64,000 nucleotides of DNA, from positions 7,282,264 to 7,346,263 of the forward strand of contig OZ025882.1 in assembly GCA_964019415.1 (NCBI GenBank), written 5' to 3'. Both the position numbers and the translations under genes were made by a program. Within the stretch, counting starts at the first letter, position 1, and the number at the start of each line of letters is the position of its first letter. The DNA comes from Ianthella basta. Taxonomy: Eukaryota; Porifera; Demospongiae; Verongiida; Ianthellidae. Of the stretch, positions 12,366 to 23,700 are shown piece by piece. The notes under the pieces were generated by a model. It searched no databases, was not told where the DNA came from, and was given only the letters and a program-made list of their open reading frames with translations.

Positions 12366-15300
12366 AGATGAGGCAAGATATAACAAGATTTGGCAAGATA
12401 TGACAAGGTAAGATTAAGCAAGATTTGGCAAGATATGAAAAAGCAAGATTAGGCAAGATTTGGCAAGACATTGCATGGTAAGATTTGGCAAGTTTCGGCA
12501 AGATTTGGCAAGATATGACAAGGTAAGATTTGGCAAGATTTGGCAAGATATGACAAGGTAAGATTTGGCAAGATTTGACAAGATATGACAAGATAAGATT
12601 TGGCAAGATTTGGCAAGATATGAAGGTAAGATTAAGCAAGATTTGGTAAGATATGACAAGGTAAGAATTGGAAAGATTTGGCAAGATATGACAAGGTAAG
12701 ATTTGGCAAGATTTGGCCAGATATGACAAGGTAAGATTAAGCAAGATTTGGCAAGATATGAAAAAGTAAGATTAGGCAAGATTTGGCAAGATATGACAGG
12801 GTAAGATTTGGCAAGAGTAGGCAAGATATGACAAGGTAAGATTTGGCAAGATTTGGCAAGATATGACAAGGTAAGATTAGGCAAGATTTGGCAATATATG
12901 ACAAGATAAGATTTGGCAAGATTTGGCAAGATATGACAAGGTAAGATTTGGCAAGATTTGGCAAGATATGAAAAAGTAAGAATAGGCAAGATTTGGCAAG
13001 ATATGACAACTTAAAGGTAAGGCTTGGCAAAATTTGGCAAGATATGACAAGGTAAGATCAGGCAAGATTTGGCAAGATATGACAAGGTAAGATTAGGCAA
13101 GATTAGGCAATATATGACAAGGTAAGATTTGGCAAGATTTGGCAAGATATGACAAGGTAAGATTCGGCAAGATTTGGCAAGATATGCCAAGGTAAGATTT
13201 GGCAAGATTTGGCAAGATATGACAAGGTAAGATTAGGCAAGATTTGGTAAGATATGCCAAGGTAAGATTTGGCAAGATTTGGCAAGATATGACAAGGTAA
13301 GATTTGGCAAGATTTGGCAAGATATGACAAGATTAGATTTGGCAAGATTTGGCAAGATATGACAAGGTAAGATTAAGCAAGATTTGGTAAGATATGACAA
13401 GGTAAGATTAGGCAAGATTTGGCAAGATATGACAAGGTAAGATTTGGCAAGATTTGGCAAGATATGACAAGGTAAGATTAAGCAAGATTTGGCAAGATAT
13501 GAAAAAGTAAGATTAGGCAAGATTTGGCAAGATATTACATGATAAGATTTGGCAAGATTTGGCAAGATTTGGCAAGATATGACAAGGTAAGATTAGGCAA
13601 GATTTGGCAAGATATGACAAGGTAAGATTTGGCAAGATTTGGCAAGATATGACAAGGTAATATTTGGCAAGATTTGGCAAGATATGATAAGTTAAAGGTA
13701 AGACTTGGCAAGATTTGGCAAGATTTGGCAAGATATGACAAGGTAAGATTTGGCAAGATTAGGTAAGATATGACAAGGTAATATTTGGCAAGATTTGGCA
13801 AGATATGACAAGATAAGATTTGGCAAGATTTGGCAAGATATGAAGGTAAGATTATAAACAAGATTTGGTAAGATATGACAAGGTAAGAATTGGAAAGATT
13901 TGGTAAGATATGACAAGGTAAGATTTACCAAGATTTGGCTAGATATGACATGGTAAGATTAAGCAAGATTTGGCAAGATATGAAAAAGTAAGATTAGGCA
14001 AGATTTGGCAAAATATGACATGGTAAGATTTGGCAAGATTTGGCAAGATATGACAAGGTAAGATTTGGCAAGATTTGGCAAGATACGACAAGGTAAGATT
14101 AGGCAAGATTTGGCAAGATACGACAATGTAAGATTAGGCAAGATTTGGCGAGATATGACAAGGTAAGATTTGGCAAGATTTGGCAAGATATGACAAGGTA
14201 AGATTAGGCAAGATTTGGCAAGATATGACAAGGTAAGATTAGTCAAGATTTGGCAAGATATGAAAAAGTAAGAATAGGCAAGATTTGGCCAGATATGACA
14301 ACTTTAAGGTAAGGCTTGGCAAGATTTGGCAAGATATGACAAGGTAAGATCAGGCAAGATTTGGCAAGATTTGGCAAGATATGACAAGGTAAGATTTGGC
14401 AAGATTTGGCAAGATACGACAAGGTAAGATTAGGCAAGATTTGGCAAGATACGACAAGGTAAGATTTGGCAAGATTTGGCAAGGTATGACAATGTAAGAT
14501 TAGTCAAGATTTGGCAAGATATTACATGGTAAGATTAGGCAAGATTTGGCAAGATATGACAAGGTAAGATTAGGCAAGATTTGGCAAGATATTACTTGGT
14601 AAGATTAGGCAAGATTTGGCAAGATATTACATAGTAAGATTTGGCAAGATTTGGAAAGATATGACAAGTTTTGGCAAGATTAGGCAAGATTAGGCAAGAT
14701 ATGACAAGGTAAGATTAGGCAAGATTTGGCAAGATATGACAAGGTAAGATTAGGCAAGATTTGGCAAGATATTACATGGTAAGATTTGGCAAGATTTGGC
14801 AAGATATGACAAGATTTGGCAAGATTAGGCAAGATATGACAAGGTAATATTTGGCAAGATTTGGCAAGATATTACAAATTAAGATTAAGCAAGATTAGGT
14901 AAGATATGACAAGGTAAGTTTAGGCAAGATTTGGTAAGATATGAAGGTAAGATTTGGCAAGAGTAGGCAAGATATGACAAGATAAGATTTGGCAAGATTT
15001 TGCAAGATTGGCGAGATATGACAAAGTAAGATTTGGTAAGATTTGGCAAGATATGACAAAGGTAAGATTAAGCAAGATTTGGCAAGATATGATAAGTTAA
15101 AGGTAAGACTTGGCAAGATTTGGCAAGATATGACAAGGTAAGATCAGGCAAGATTTGGCAAGATATGACAAGGTAAGATTTGGCAAGATTAGGCAAGATA
15201 TGACAAGGTAATATTTGGTAAGATTTGGCAAGATTTGGCAAGATATAAAGGAAAGATTAAAAGCAAGATTTGGTAAGATATGACAACGTAAGAATTGGAA

Positions 15301-16790
15301 AGATTTGGCAAGATATGACAAGGTAAGATTAGGCAAGATTTGGCAAGATATGACAAGGTAAGATTAAGCAAGATTTGGCAAGATATGAAAAAGTAAGATT
15401 AGGCAAAATTTGGCAAAATATGACATGGTAAGATTTGGCAAGATTTGGTAAGATATGACAAGGTAAGATTTGGCAAGATTTGGCGAGATATGACAAGGTA
15501 AGATTAGTCAAGATTTGGCAAGATATGAAAAAGTAAGAATAGGCAAGATTTGGCAAAATATGACAACTTAAAGGTAAGGCTTGGCAAGATTTGGCAAGAT
15601 ATGACATGGTAAGATCAGGCAAGATTTGGCAAGATAAGACAAGGTAAGATTTGGCAAGTTTAGGCAAGATATGACAAGGTAAGATTTGGGAAGATTTGGC
15701 AAGATATGACAAGGTAAGATTCGGCAAGATTTGGCAAGATATGACAAGATAAGATTTGGCAAGATTAGGCAAGATATGAAATGGTAAGATTAGGCAAGAT
15801 TTGGTAAGATATGCCAAGGTAAGATTTGGCAAGATTTGGTAAGATATGACAAGGTAATATTTGGCAAGATTTGGCAAGATGTGACAAGATAAGATTTCGC
15901 AAGATTTGGCAACATATGACAAGGTAAGATTAAGCAAGATTTGGTAAGATATGACAAGGTAAGATTTGGCAAGATTTGGCAAGATATTACATGGTAAGAT
16001 TTGGCAAGATTTGGCAAGATATGACAAGGTAAGATTTGGCAAGATTAGGCAAGATATGACAAGGTAAAATTAGGAGAGATTTGGTAAGATATGCTAAGGT
16101 AAGATTTGGCAAGATTTGGCAAGATATGACAAGGTAATATTTGGCAAGATTTGGCAAGATATGACAAAATAAGATTTGGAAAGATTTTGCAAATATGACA
16201 AGGTAAGATTAAGCAAGATTTGGTAAGATATGACAAGGTAAGATTTGGCAAGATTTGGCAAGATATGACAAGGTAAGATTTGGCAAGATTTGGCTTGATA
16301 TGAGAAGGTAAGATTAAGCAAGATTTGGCAAGATATGAAAAAGTAAGATTAGGCAAGATTTGGCAAGAAATTACATGGTAAGATTTGGTAAGATATGACA
16401 AGGTAAGATTAAGCAAGATTTGGCAAGATATGACAAGGTAAGATTAGGCTAGATTTGCAAGATATGACAAGGTAATATTTGGTAAGATTTGGCAAGATAT
16501 GACAAGGTAAGATTAAACAAGTTTAGGCAAGATATGACAAGGTAAGCTTAGGAAAAACTTGGTAAGATATGAAGGTAAGATTTGGCAAGAGTAGGGAAGA
16601 TATGACAAGGTAAGATTTGGCAAGATTTGGCAAGATTTGGCGAGATATGACAAAGTAAGATTTTGCAAGATTTGGCAAGATATGACAAGGTAAGATTAGG
16701 CAAGATTTGGCAAGACATGACAATGTAAGATTTGGCAAGATTTGGCGAGATATGACAAAGTAAGATTTGGCAAGATTTGGCAAGATATAA
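12349..16790 (-). repeat. Satellite B, 35-bp tandem array, segment 1
   Basis: The + strand unit is AGATTTGGCA, AGATTTGGCA, AGATATGACA, then AGGTA (35 bp). There are 25-bp units with one fewer decamer and class variants (AGATTAAGCA, AGATTAGGCA, AGATATGAAA followed by AAGTA). The decamers match the reverse complement of satellite A at AGATnnnGCA, so the array is given - polarity relative to A. The - strand lacks stops in all frames, and the many - strand open frames (35-residue period) are artefacts. The LINE insertion ends this segment. Confidence 0.96.
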
Positions 16791-16816
16791 CTGCATGGCG
16801 CGCAACAAGATGGCGG
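16791..16816 (+). promoter_or_regulatory. LINE 5' end with YY1-type motif CAAGATGGCGG
   Basis: The motif CAAGATGGCGG lies at 16806-16816, that is +16 to +26 of the element. It matches the YY1 site consensus (core AAGATGGCGGC). In human L1 a YY1 site at about +12 to +21 directs transcription to start at the first base of the element. The same motif and spacing here suggest an internal promoter that starts transcription at or near 16791, and that the 5' end is genuine rather than truncated. The ATG inside the motif is also an in-frame candidate ORF1 start. The function is inferred from the motif only. Confidence 0.45.
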
Positions 16817-17748
16817 TCGCCAATGGATTGTTGGCCTATCTCAAAGCTTTTCGCCAACGCGCTGACTATGAGTCAATGCGGAACCAGATCCTGAGTAAGT
16901 ATGATGGTAGCTCAATTCGGGCTGCAAAGGACAATCTGTGGAGAGATTGTAGCACTGATCTGGCGAGATTACAGCTGGAGAAGAAAGTAAGGCGAAGCTC
17001 GTCCACGCGCTCTCAGGAACTGGCTGACCTTGATGATATCATCGAGGCTTTTGATGCGCTAGACAGCGATGCTAGTCTACCGGAGGTCGTTTGTTCTGCG
17101 GAGGACCTCCTACAGATGCCACAGCTTCTCCCACTGCGTGGCACTGAGCAAGTGGCTGAGGATATTCGCGCCTTACGCGCAGATGTCTGCTCTCGTCTCG
17201 AGGGTATTGACAAGCGTCTTCAACTCCCCTTCCCTGCTCCCTCTGTGTCTGAGAATGGGCCCAATACAAATTCGCGTAGTAATTCGGCCCCAAGGCAAGC
17301 TCCTGACACCTACGATCGCAGAAGCAATGTTATTCTCTTTGGCATTCCTGAAGACAAAGATCTTTCAGTTGTCTCGGATGTTCTGCAGGCTGTCGCTGGT
17401 AGCCACATTGCTGTCAAGGACACATTCAGACTGGGCAAACAGTTGAAGAGACCCCAGCAGACAGGAAAACAACAGTCCAACAAGGTCTCTGAAAAGAACC
17501 GCTCAGCGCCAAGCACTCATTCTTCGTGCACATCTGAACCACCCCAACCCAGACCTATTCTCATCAAGCTCAACTGTCCGTGGGACAGGCGACTTATCCT
17601 CGCTGGCAAAAAGCGGCTGTCGAGCATCAATGGAATGGAAAGGTATTTTTTGCAGCCAGACCTTTCAATAGATGAACGCAAAAAACGCAGAGACGCATAT
17701 TTGGCACGGAAAACACCAGCTAGTAGCCCTTTGTCTGATTCGCAATGA
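16795..17748 (+). CDS. LINE ORF1 protein, RRM-like nucleic-acid-binding
   Basis: The frame encodes 317 aa from the ATG at 16795. A second in-frame ATG at 16810 has the better start context (A at -3, G at +4) and would give 312 aa. The frame extends upstream into satellite without an ATG, so 16795 is the first possible start. The N-terminal third (to about residue 120) is charged and probably helical, including KKVRRSSSTR and an acidic stretch. It is followed by a Ser/Pro/Asn-rich linker. From about residue 175 (RRSNVILFGIPED) there is an RRM-like fold with DTFRLGK and, after a basic low-complexity insert, RPILIKLNCPWDRR. The C terminus (PDLSIDERKKRRDAY) is typical of ORF1p of invertebrate CR1/L2-type elements. 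Such proteins coat element RNA and act as nucleic-acid chaperones. I see no zinc knuckle. The stop TGA overlaps the ORF2 ATG. It could be slightly truncated at the N terminus if the element lost 5' sequence. Confidence 0.85.
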   Translation: MARNKMAVANGLLAYLKAFRQRADYESMRNQILSKYDGSSIRAAKDNLWRDCSTDLARLQLEKKVRRSSSTRSQELADLDDIIEAFDALDSDASLPEVVCSAEDLLQMPQLLPLRGTEQVAEDIRALRADVCSRLEGIDKRLQLPFPAPSVSENGPNTNSRSNSAPRQAPDTYDRRSNVILFGIPEDKDLSVVSDVLQAVAGSHIAVKDTFRLGKQLKRPQQTGKQQSNKVSEKNRSAPSTHSSCTSEPPQPRPILIKLNCPWDRRLILAGKKRLSSINGMERYFLQPDLSIDERKKRRDAYLARKTPASSPLSDSQ

Positions 17749-20702
17749 CTGATGACTGTGCGATGTTTGTACAAAAGAAACTCTCAATAGTGTCATTTAA
17801 CTGCCATGGATATAATAACGGTCTCTCATACCTACCTGTTCTTCTTGATTCTTCCGATATTGTCCTGTTACAAGAACACTGGCTCTCAGATTCTGAGCTT
17901 GATAAACTCTGTTTTGATGGTTTTGTCACTCATGCTATATCTGGTTTTGACAACTCTGTACTGCAACATGGGCGTCCTTCTGGAGGCTGCGCTATTCTTT
18001 ATCGTCAATGCTTAATTAACTCTATTAAGCAAGTTAAAACGTCATCTTACCGATATTGTGCTATCAAGATTGGCCTCCGCAATTGCAACTGTCTTTTAGT
18101 AAATGTCTACCTGCCAACTGACTATCGCTCTGATGCTGCCAATGAACAACTCAAAGACACACTTGGGGAACTGTGTGGTCTTATCTCTACAGTATCACAT
18201 GATGTTCTAGTGATTGCTGGAGACTGGAACATGGACACTCGGCGACCATGCAGCTTTACGGACATTGTACAATCTTTTCTTACGGAGTTGGACCTCTCTC
18301 TTGCAGATCTGAATTATGCAAATGAGGTTAGTTTTACATATATGGGTCATAATGGGTCCAAATCATGGATTGATCATGTAGCTGTCTCTAGCTGTTTTCT
18401 CCCATTAGTCAGCAATGTTCATGCAATCAAGGATGGCAGGAATTTATCTGATCATAATCCTTTAGTCTTCTATCTGGACTTGCCATGCACTGTAGCTGAC
18501 CATACATCTTCTACAGTCCCTGAACCAACCACGAGGGCCTGGTACAGAGCCACTATTGATCACTTTGACAAGTACCAGACTACAGTTGAGCACATGCTTG
18601 AGTCTCTGAACATGATGTTGGATGATGCCATTATCACCTGTTGTGACCCAGCCTGCACAGCTCATCAACAACAGCTTGAGCAGGTGTGTGATCAGCTTGT
18701 TAAGTGCCTTAAAGTTGCGGGGAACCGCTCAATCCCAGGCAAAGGCCCTGGCAAACGACCTCGCATTGCTGGGTGGTCACAGTTTGTCAAACCTGAACTA
18801 CAGGCTAGCCAGTGGTGGCATAAGCTGTGGCTTGAGGCCGGTTCCCCTTCTGCTGGTGTTCTGTTTCAGCTTAAAAAGCATTACCACCGCAGATACAAAT
18901 ACGCTGTACGACGTGTCAGGAGAAGACAAGATCAGATCAAACGTACAAAATTGGCTGAGTCGTTGCTCAAAGATCCCAATCGTGGTTTCTGGTCTGAAGT
19001 GCATCGACACTTTGGTAACAGCAAAGCTACTCCATCTCCAGTTGTTGATAGTGTTACTGGGTCTGACAATATTGCCAATCTGTTTGCCAATAGTTTTAAA
19101 CAACTGTACAACTCCACAGACTCTTCCGCCGCTGAAGAACTGCTGGATAATCTTAATTCAGCTCTAACTTCAGCAGAGATTGAGCACATTTCTATATCAC
19201 CTGATACAATCCATGAGGCCATTGGGAAGCTTAGGCATGGTAAGATTGGTGGTGACACATTGGCTTCAGACCATATTCTGAACGCACCTGCCTCATTACA
19301 TCAGTTTCTGGCTCGTCTGTTTACAACACTACTGAGACATGGCTTCATGCCAACTGCACTGCGAGATGCCACCATTCAGCCTATTCCAAAAGGCTCTAAA
19401 GATCCTTCCCACTCTGCAAACTATCGTGGAATAGCCCTTGCTTCCTCCCTAAGCAAAGTCCTAGAGTGGTCCATTCTGATTACCTGGAATGAATTCTTTA
19501 TCACGAGTGATTTACAATTTGGCTTCAAATCTGGCTTTTCTACTACCCTTTGTACTGGTGTCATGAAATCTGTTATCAATCGCTACTTGAATAAAGGTTC
19601 TAAAGTGTATGCTTGCTTGATTGATGCCTCAAAAGCCTTTGACACAGTTGACCACGGCATCCTGTTTTCGAAATTGCTTGAAAGAAGAATGCCCAAGCCT
19701 ATTGTACGTCTGTTATTGCAGTGGTACAAGTCTCAGAAATTGTGTGTTCGATGGTTGGGTAAATCCTCTGACCACTTTGAGGTCTCCAATGGGGTTCGCC
19801 AAGGCGGTGTCCTTAGCCCAATATTGTTCACAATTTATCTTGATGGCCTGCTAGATTCACTTCGTACTAGTGGTCGTGGCTGTTACTGGGAGGATCACTT
19901 CTCCGGGGCTTTTTGCTATGCCGATGATCTAACCATTCTTGCTCCATCCCCAGATGCCCTTAGAAAGATGCTTGCCCTATGTGAACAATATGCTCAGGCT
20001 CATGGGATTCAATTCAATGCTGATAAGACTCAACTTATATGTTTTAGACGTACTGCAGGTTCTGATCATACCCGCTTCTCACTCTGTGGCCACTGCCTGC
20101 CTATGGTTGATTCAGTCATTCACCTTGGGAATACTTTGCAGTATGACTTGTCTGATAAGCTGGATATTCATTTAAAATCAATGGCATTTATCCGCCAGGC
20201 TAACTCTGTCCTGTTTCGATTTAAGGGGTGTAATCCGGAGACAAAGATGAAACTATTCAATGCATACTGTCTTTCACTGTATGGGTGCGCATTGTGGAGG
20301 CTCGATGCCCCAGACATCCGATCTCTTCATGTGTCGTTTAACAATGTTATCAGACGAATTTGGAATCTTCCACACAATTGCCATACGTCTATTGCCCATG
20401 CTGTTGGATTTACTAAAAGCATTTACAACATCATTTATTCCAGATTTATCAGACTACTTTCCACTGCATTATCTCACTCATCTAGTTTCATTCGTTCTGT
20501 TTTTCATGAAAGTTCTTTAGTATGTAATTCAGGTTTTATAGGGTACAACTGTATGTTTGGTCCTTCTCATTGTAAATCTTATTCCACCGATCATGTTGCT
20601 GTGGGTCATCTAATTAGAGAGATCCGAGATACTCACTCTGTAATTCCCCATTTTGCTCAGTCAGAATTAGACTTTATTGTATCCTCAGCCTCTACCATGT
20701 AA
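17745..20702 (+). CDS. LINE ORF2 protein: endonuclease and reverse transcriptase
   Basis: 985 aa, intact. Residues about 13-246 form an exonuclease-endonuclease-phosphatase (APE-type) domain: SFNCHG (Asn19), LLQEHW (Glu44), AGDWN (Asp160, Asn162), SWIDHV (about 208-212) and SDHNP (Asp236, His237), so the usual catalytic residues are present. A basic linker (about 320-410) follows. The reverse transcriptase spans about 480-770: IPKG, NYRGIAL, QFGFKSGFST, LIDASKAFDTVDH (catalytic Asp627), NGVRQGGVLSPILF and FCYADD (Asp727, Asp728). The C-terminal region (about 835-985) has LYGCALW and the IRRIWNLPHNCHT segment seen in CR1/L2-type elements. There is no RNase H. The enzyme nicks target DNA and primes cDNA synthesis from element RNA. 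The start ATG at 17745 overlaps the ORF1 stop as ATGA, suggesting coupled termination-reinitiation. Opposite-strand frames here are shadows. Confidence 0.96.
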   Translation: MTDDCAMFVQKKLSIVSFNCHGYNNGLSYLPVLLDSSDIVLLQEHWLSDSELDKLCFDGFVTHAISGFDNSVLQHGRPSGGCAILYRQCLINSIKQVKTSSYRYCAIKIGLRNCNCLLVNVYLPTDYRSDAANEQLKDTLGELCGLISTVSHDVLVIAGDWNMDTRRPCSFTDIVQSFLTELDLSLADLNYANEVSFTYMGHNGSKSWIDHVAVSSCFLPLVSNVHAIKDGRNLSDHNPLVFYLDLPCTVADHTSSTVPEPTTRAWYRATIDHFDKYQTTVEHMLESLNMMLDDAIITCCDPACTAHQQQLEQVCDQLVKCLKVAGNRSIPGKGPGKRPRIAGWSQFVKPELQASQWWHKLWLEAGSPSAGVLFQLKKHYHRRYKYAVRRVRRRQDQIKRTKLAESLLKDPNRGFWSEVHRHFGNSKATPSPVVDSVTGSDNIANLFANSFKQLYNSTDSSAAEELLDNLNSALTSAEIEHISISPDTIHEAIGKLRHGKIGGDTLASDHILNAPASLHQFLARLFTTLLRHGFMPTALRDATIQPIPKGSKDPSHSANYRGIALASSLSKVLEWSILITWNEFFITSDLQFGFKSGFSTTLCTGVMKSVINRYLNKGSKVYACLIDASKAFDTVDHGILFSKLLERRMPKPIVRLLLQWYKSQKLCVRWLGKSSDHFEVSNGVRQGGVLSPILFTIYLDGLLDSLRTSGRGCYWEDHFSGAFCYADDLTILAPSPDALRKMLALCEQYAQAHGIQFNADKTQLICFRRTAGSDHTRFSLCGHCLPMVDSVIHLGNTLQYDLSDKLDIHLKSMAFIRQANSVLFRFKGCNPETKMKLFNAYCLSLYGCALWRLDAPDIRSLHVSFNNVIRRIWNLPHNCHTSIAHAVGFTKSIYNIIYSRFIRLLSTALSHSSSFIRSVFHESSLVCNSGFIGYNCMFGPSHCKSYSTDHVAVGHLIREIRDTHSVIPHFAQSELDFIVSSASTM

Positions 20703-20775
20703 CTTAACTTGTGCAGTGTCTGCTCTTTTGCACCTTCACTGGTGTGTTTTTCAATAATAATAATAATAATAATAA
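20703..20775 (+). other. LINE 3' UTR, small hairpin and (AAT)n tail
   Basis: A 50-bp 3' UTR follows the ORF2 stop. It contains a stem CACC/GGTG at 20731-20734 and 20741-20744 with a 6-base loop (TTCACT), then a T-rich run and seven AAT units plus AA at 20753-20775. CR1/L2-type elements usually end in a short 3' hairpin and a microsatellite rather than poly(A); the RT recognises this end to prime cDNA. The tail sequence resembles the target bases GATATAA at the insertion site. Confidence 0.8.
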
Positions 20776-23700
20776 CAAGGTAAGATTAGGCAAGATTTGG
20801 CAAGATATGACAAGGTAAGATTAAGCAAGATTTGGCAAGATATGAAAAAGTAAGATTAGGCAAGATTTGGCAAAGTATGACATGGTAAGATTTGGCAAGA
20901 TTTGGCAAGATATGACAAGGTAAGATTTGGCAAGATTTGGCAAGATATGACAATGTAATATTTGGCAAGATTTGGCAAGATATGACAATGTAAGATTTGG
21001 CAAGAATTGGCGAGATATGACAAGGTAAGATTTGGCAAAATTTGGCAAGATATGACAAGGTAAGATTAGTCAAGATTTGGCAAGATATGACAACTTAAAG
21101 GTAAGGCTTGGCAAGATTTGGCAAGATATGACAAGGTAAGATCAGGCAAGATTTGGCAAGATATGACAAGGTAAGATTTGACAAGATTAGGCAAGATATG
21201 ACAAGGTAAGATTTGGCAAGATATGACAAGGTAAGATTCGGCAAGATTTGGTAAGATATGACAAGGTAAGATTAGGCAAGATTTGGTAAGATATGCCAAG
21301 GTAAGATTTGGCTAGATTTGGCAAGATATGACAAGGTAATATTTGGCAAGATTTGGCAAGATATGACAAGATAAGATTTGGCAAGATTTGGCAAGATATG
21401 AAAAAGTAAGAATAGGCAAGATTTGGCAAAATTTGACAACTTAAAGGTAAGGCTTGGCAAGATTTGGCAAGATATGACAAGGTAAGATCAGGCAAGATTT
21501 GGCAAGATAAGACAAGGTAAGATTTGGCAAGTTTAGGCAAGATATGACAAGGTAAGATTTGGGAAGATTTGGCAAGATATGACAGGGTAAGATTCGGCAA
21601 GATTTGGCAAGATATGACAAGATAAGATTTGGCAAGATTAGGCATGATATGACAAGGTAAGATTAGGCAAGATTTGGTAAGATATGCCAAGGTAAGATTT
21701 GGCAAGATTTGGTAAGATATGACAAGGTAATATTTGGCAAGATTTGGCAAGATGTGACAAGATAAGATTTCGCAAGATTTGGCAACATATGACAAGGTAA
21801 GATTAAGCAAGATTTGGTAAGATATGACAAGGTAAGATTTGGCAAGATTTGGCAAGATATTACATGGTAAGATTTGGCAAGATTTGGCAAGATATGACAA
21901 GGTAAGATTTGGCAAGATTAGGCAAGATATGACAAGGTAAGATTAGGAGAGATTTGGTAAGATATGCTAAGGTAAGATTTGGCAAGATTTGGCAAGATAT
22001 GACAAGGTAATATTTGGCAAGATTTGGCAAGATGTGACAAAATAAGATTTGGAAAGATTTTGCAAATATGACAAGGTAAGATTAAGCAAGATTTGGTAAG
22101 ATATGACAAGGTAAGATTTGGCAAGATTTGGCAAGATATGACAAGGTAAGATTTGGCAAGATTTGGCTTGATATGAGAAGGTAAGATTAAGCAAGATTTG
22201 GCAAGATATGAAAAAGTAAGATTAGGCAAGATTTGGCAAGAAATTACATGGTAAGATTTGGTAAGATATGACAAGGTAAGATTAAGCAAGATTTGGCAAG
22301 ATATGACAAGGTAAGATTAGGCAAGATTTGCAAGATATGACAAGGTAATATTTGGTAAGATTTGGCAAGATATGACAAGGTAAGATTAAACAAGTTTAGG
22401 CAAGATATGACAAGGTAAGTTTAGGAAAAACTTGGTAAGATATGAAGGTAAGATTTGGCAAGAGTAGGGAAGATATGACAAGGTAAGATTTGGCAAGATT
22501 TGGCAAGATTTGGCGAGATATGACAAAGTAAGATTTTGCAAGATTTGGCAAGATATGACAAGGTAAGATTAGGCAAGATTTGGCAAGACATGACAATGTA
22601 AGATTTGGCAAGATTTGGCGAGATTTGACAAAGTAAGATTTGGCAAGATTTGGCAAGATATAACAAGGTAAGATTAGGCAAGATTTGGCAAGATATGACA
22701 AGGTAAGATTAAGCAAGATTTGGCAAGATATGAAAAAGTAAGATTAGGCAAGATTTGGCAAAGTATGACATGGTAAGATTTGGCAAGATTTGGCAAGATA
22801 TGACAAGGTAAGATTTGGCAAGATTTGGCAAGATATGACAAGGTAATATTTGGCAAGATTTGGCAAGATATGACAATGTAAGATTTGGCAAGAATTGGCG
22901 AGATATGACAAGGTAAGATTTGGCAAAATTTGGCAAGATATGGTAAGGTAAGATTAGTCAAGATTTGGCAAGATATGACAACTTAAAGGTAAGGCTTGGC
23001 AAGATTTGGCAAGATATGACAAGGTAAGATCAGGCAAGATTTGGCAAGATATGACAAGGTAAGATTTGACAAGATTAGGCAAGATATGTCAAGGTAAGAT
23101 TTGGCAAGATATGACAAGGTAAGATTCGGCAAGATTTGGCAAGATATGACAAGGTAAGATTAGGCAAGATTTGGTAAGATATGCCAAGGTAAGATTTGGC
23201 TAGATTTGGCAAGATATGACAAGGTAATATTTGGCAAGATTTGGCAAGATATGACAAGATAAGATTAGTCAAGATTTGGCAAGATATGAAAAAGTAAGAA
23301 TAGGCAAGATTTGGCAAAATATGACAACTTAAAGGTAAGGCTTGGCAAGATTTGGCAAGATATGACAAGGTAAGATCAGGCAAGATTTGGCAAGATAAGA
23401 CAAGGTAAGATTTGGCAAGTTTAGGCAAGATATGACAAGGTAAGATTTGGGAAGATTTGGCAAGATATGACAAGGTAAGATTAAGCAAGATTTGGCAAGA
23501 TATGACAAGATAAGATTAGGCAAGATTAGGCAAGATATGACAAGGTAAGATTAGGCAAGATTTGGTAAGATATGCCAAGGTAAGATTTGGCAAGATTTGG
23601 TAAGATATGACAAGGTAATATTTGGCAAGATTTGGCAAGATGTGACAAGATAAGATTTCGCAAGATTTGGCAACATATGACAAGGTAAGATTAAGCAAGA

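Larger units (their letters stand above)
16791..20775 (+). mobile_element. Non-LTR retrotransposon (LINE), CR1/L2-like, two intact ORFs
   Basis: The 3985-bp element comprises a very short 5' leader, ORF1 (RRM-like RNA-binding protein), ORF2 (apurinic-type endonuclease plus reverse transcriptase), a roughly 50-bp 3' UTR and an (AAT)n tail. Its limits are exact: the 5' flank ends GATATAA and the 3' flank starts CAAGGTAAG. The uninterrupted sequence GATATAACAAGG survives in sister HOR copies at 22657, 26429-26440 and 30866-30877. The net insertion calculated from HOR offsets (5873 minus 1888) is also 3985 bp. Any target duplication is at most the few bases (TAA/ATAA) that cannot be separated from the tail. 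There is no RNase H domain. The C-terminal region after the RT and the microsatellite tail fit the CR1/L2 superclade; clade assignment is inference. Both frames are open and catalytic residues are present, so the copy looks young. Confidence 0.96.

Noticed and set aside
17749-17755. CTGATGA at the ORF1/ORF2 junction as another hammerhead
   Set aside because: No stem II followed by GAAA at proper distance and no stem I pairing.
17013-19258. Opposite-strand and alternative-frame ORFs within the LINE
   Set aside because: They overlap ORF1/ORF2, which carry clear domains and catalytic motifs in the + frame; these are shadows.
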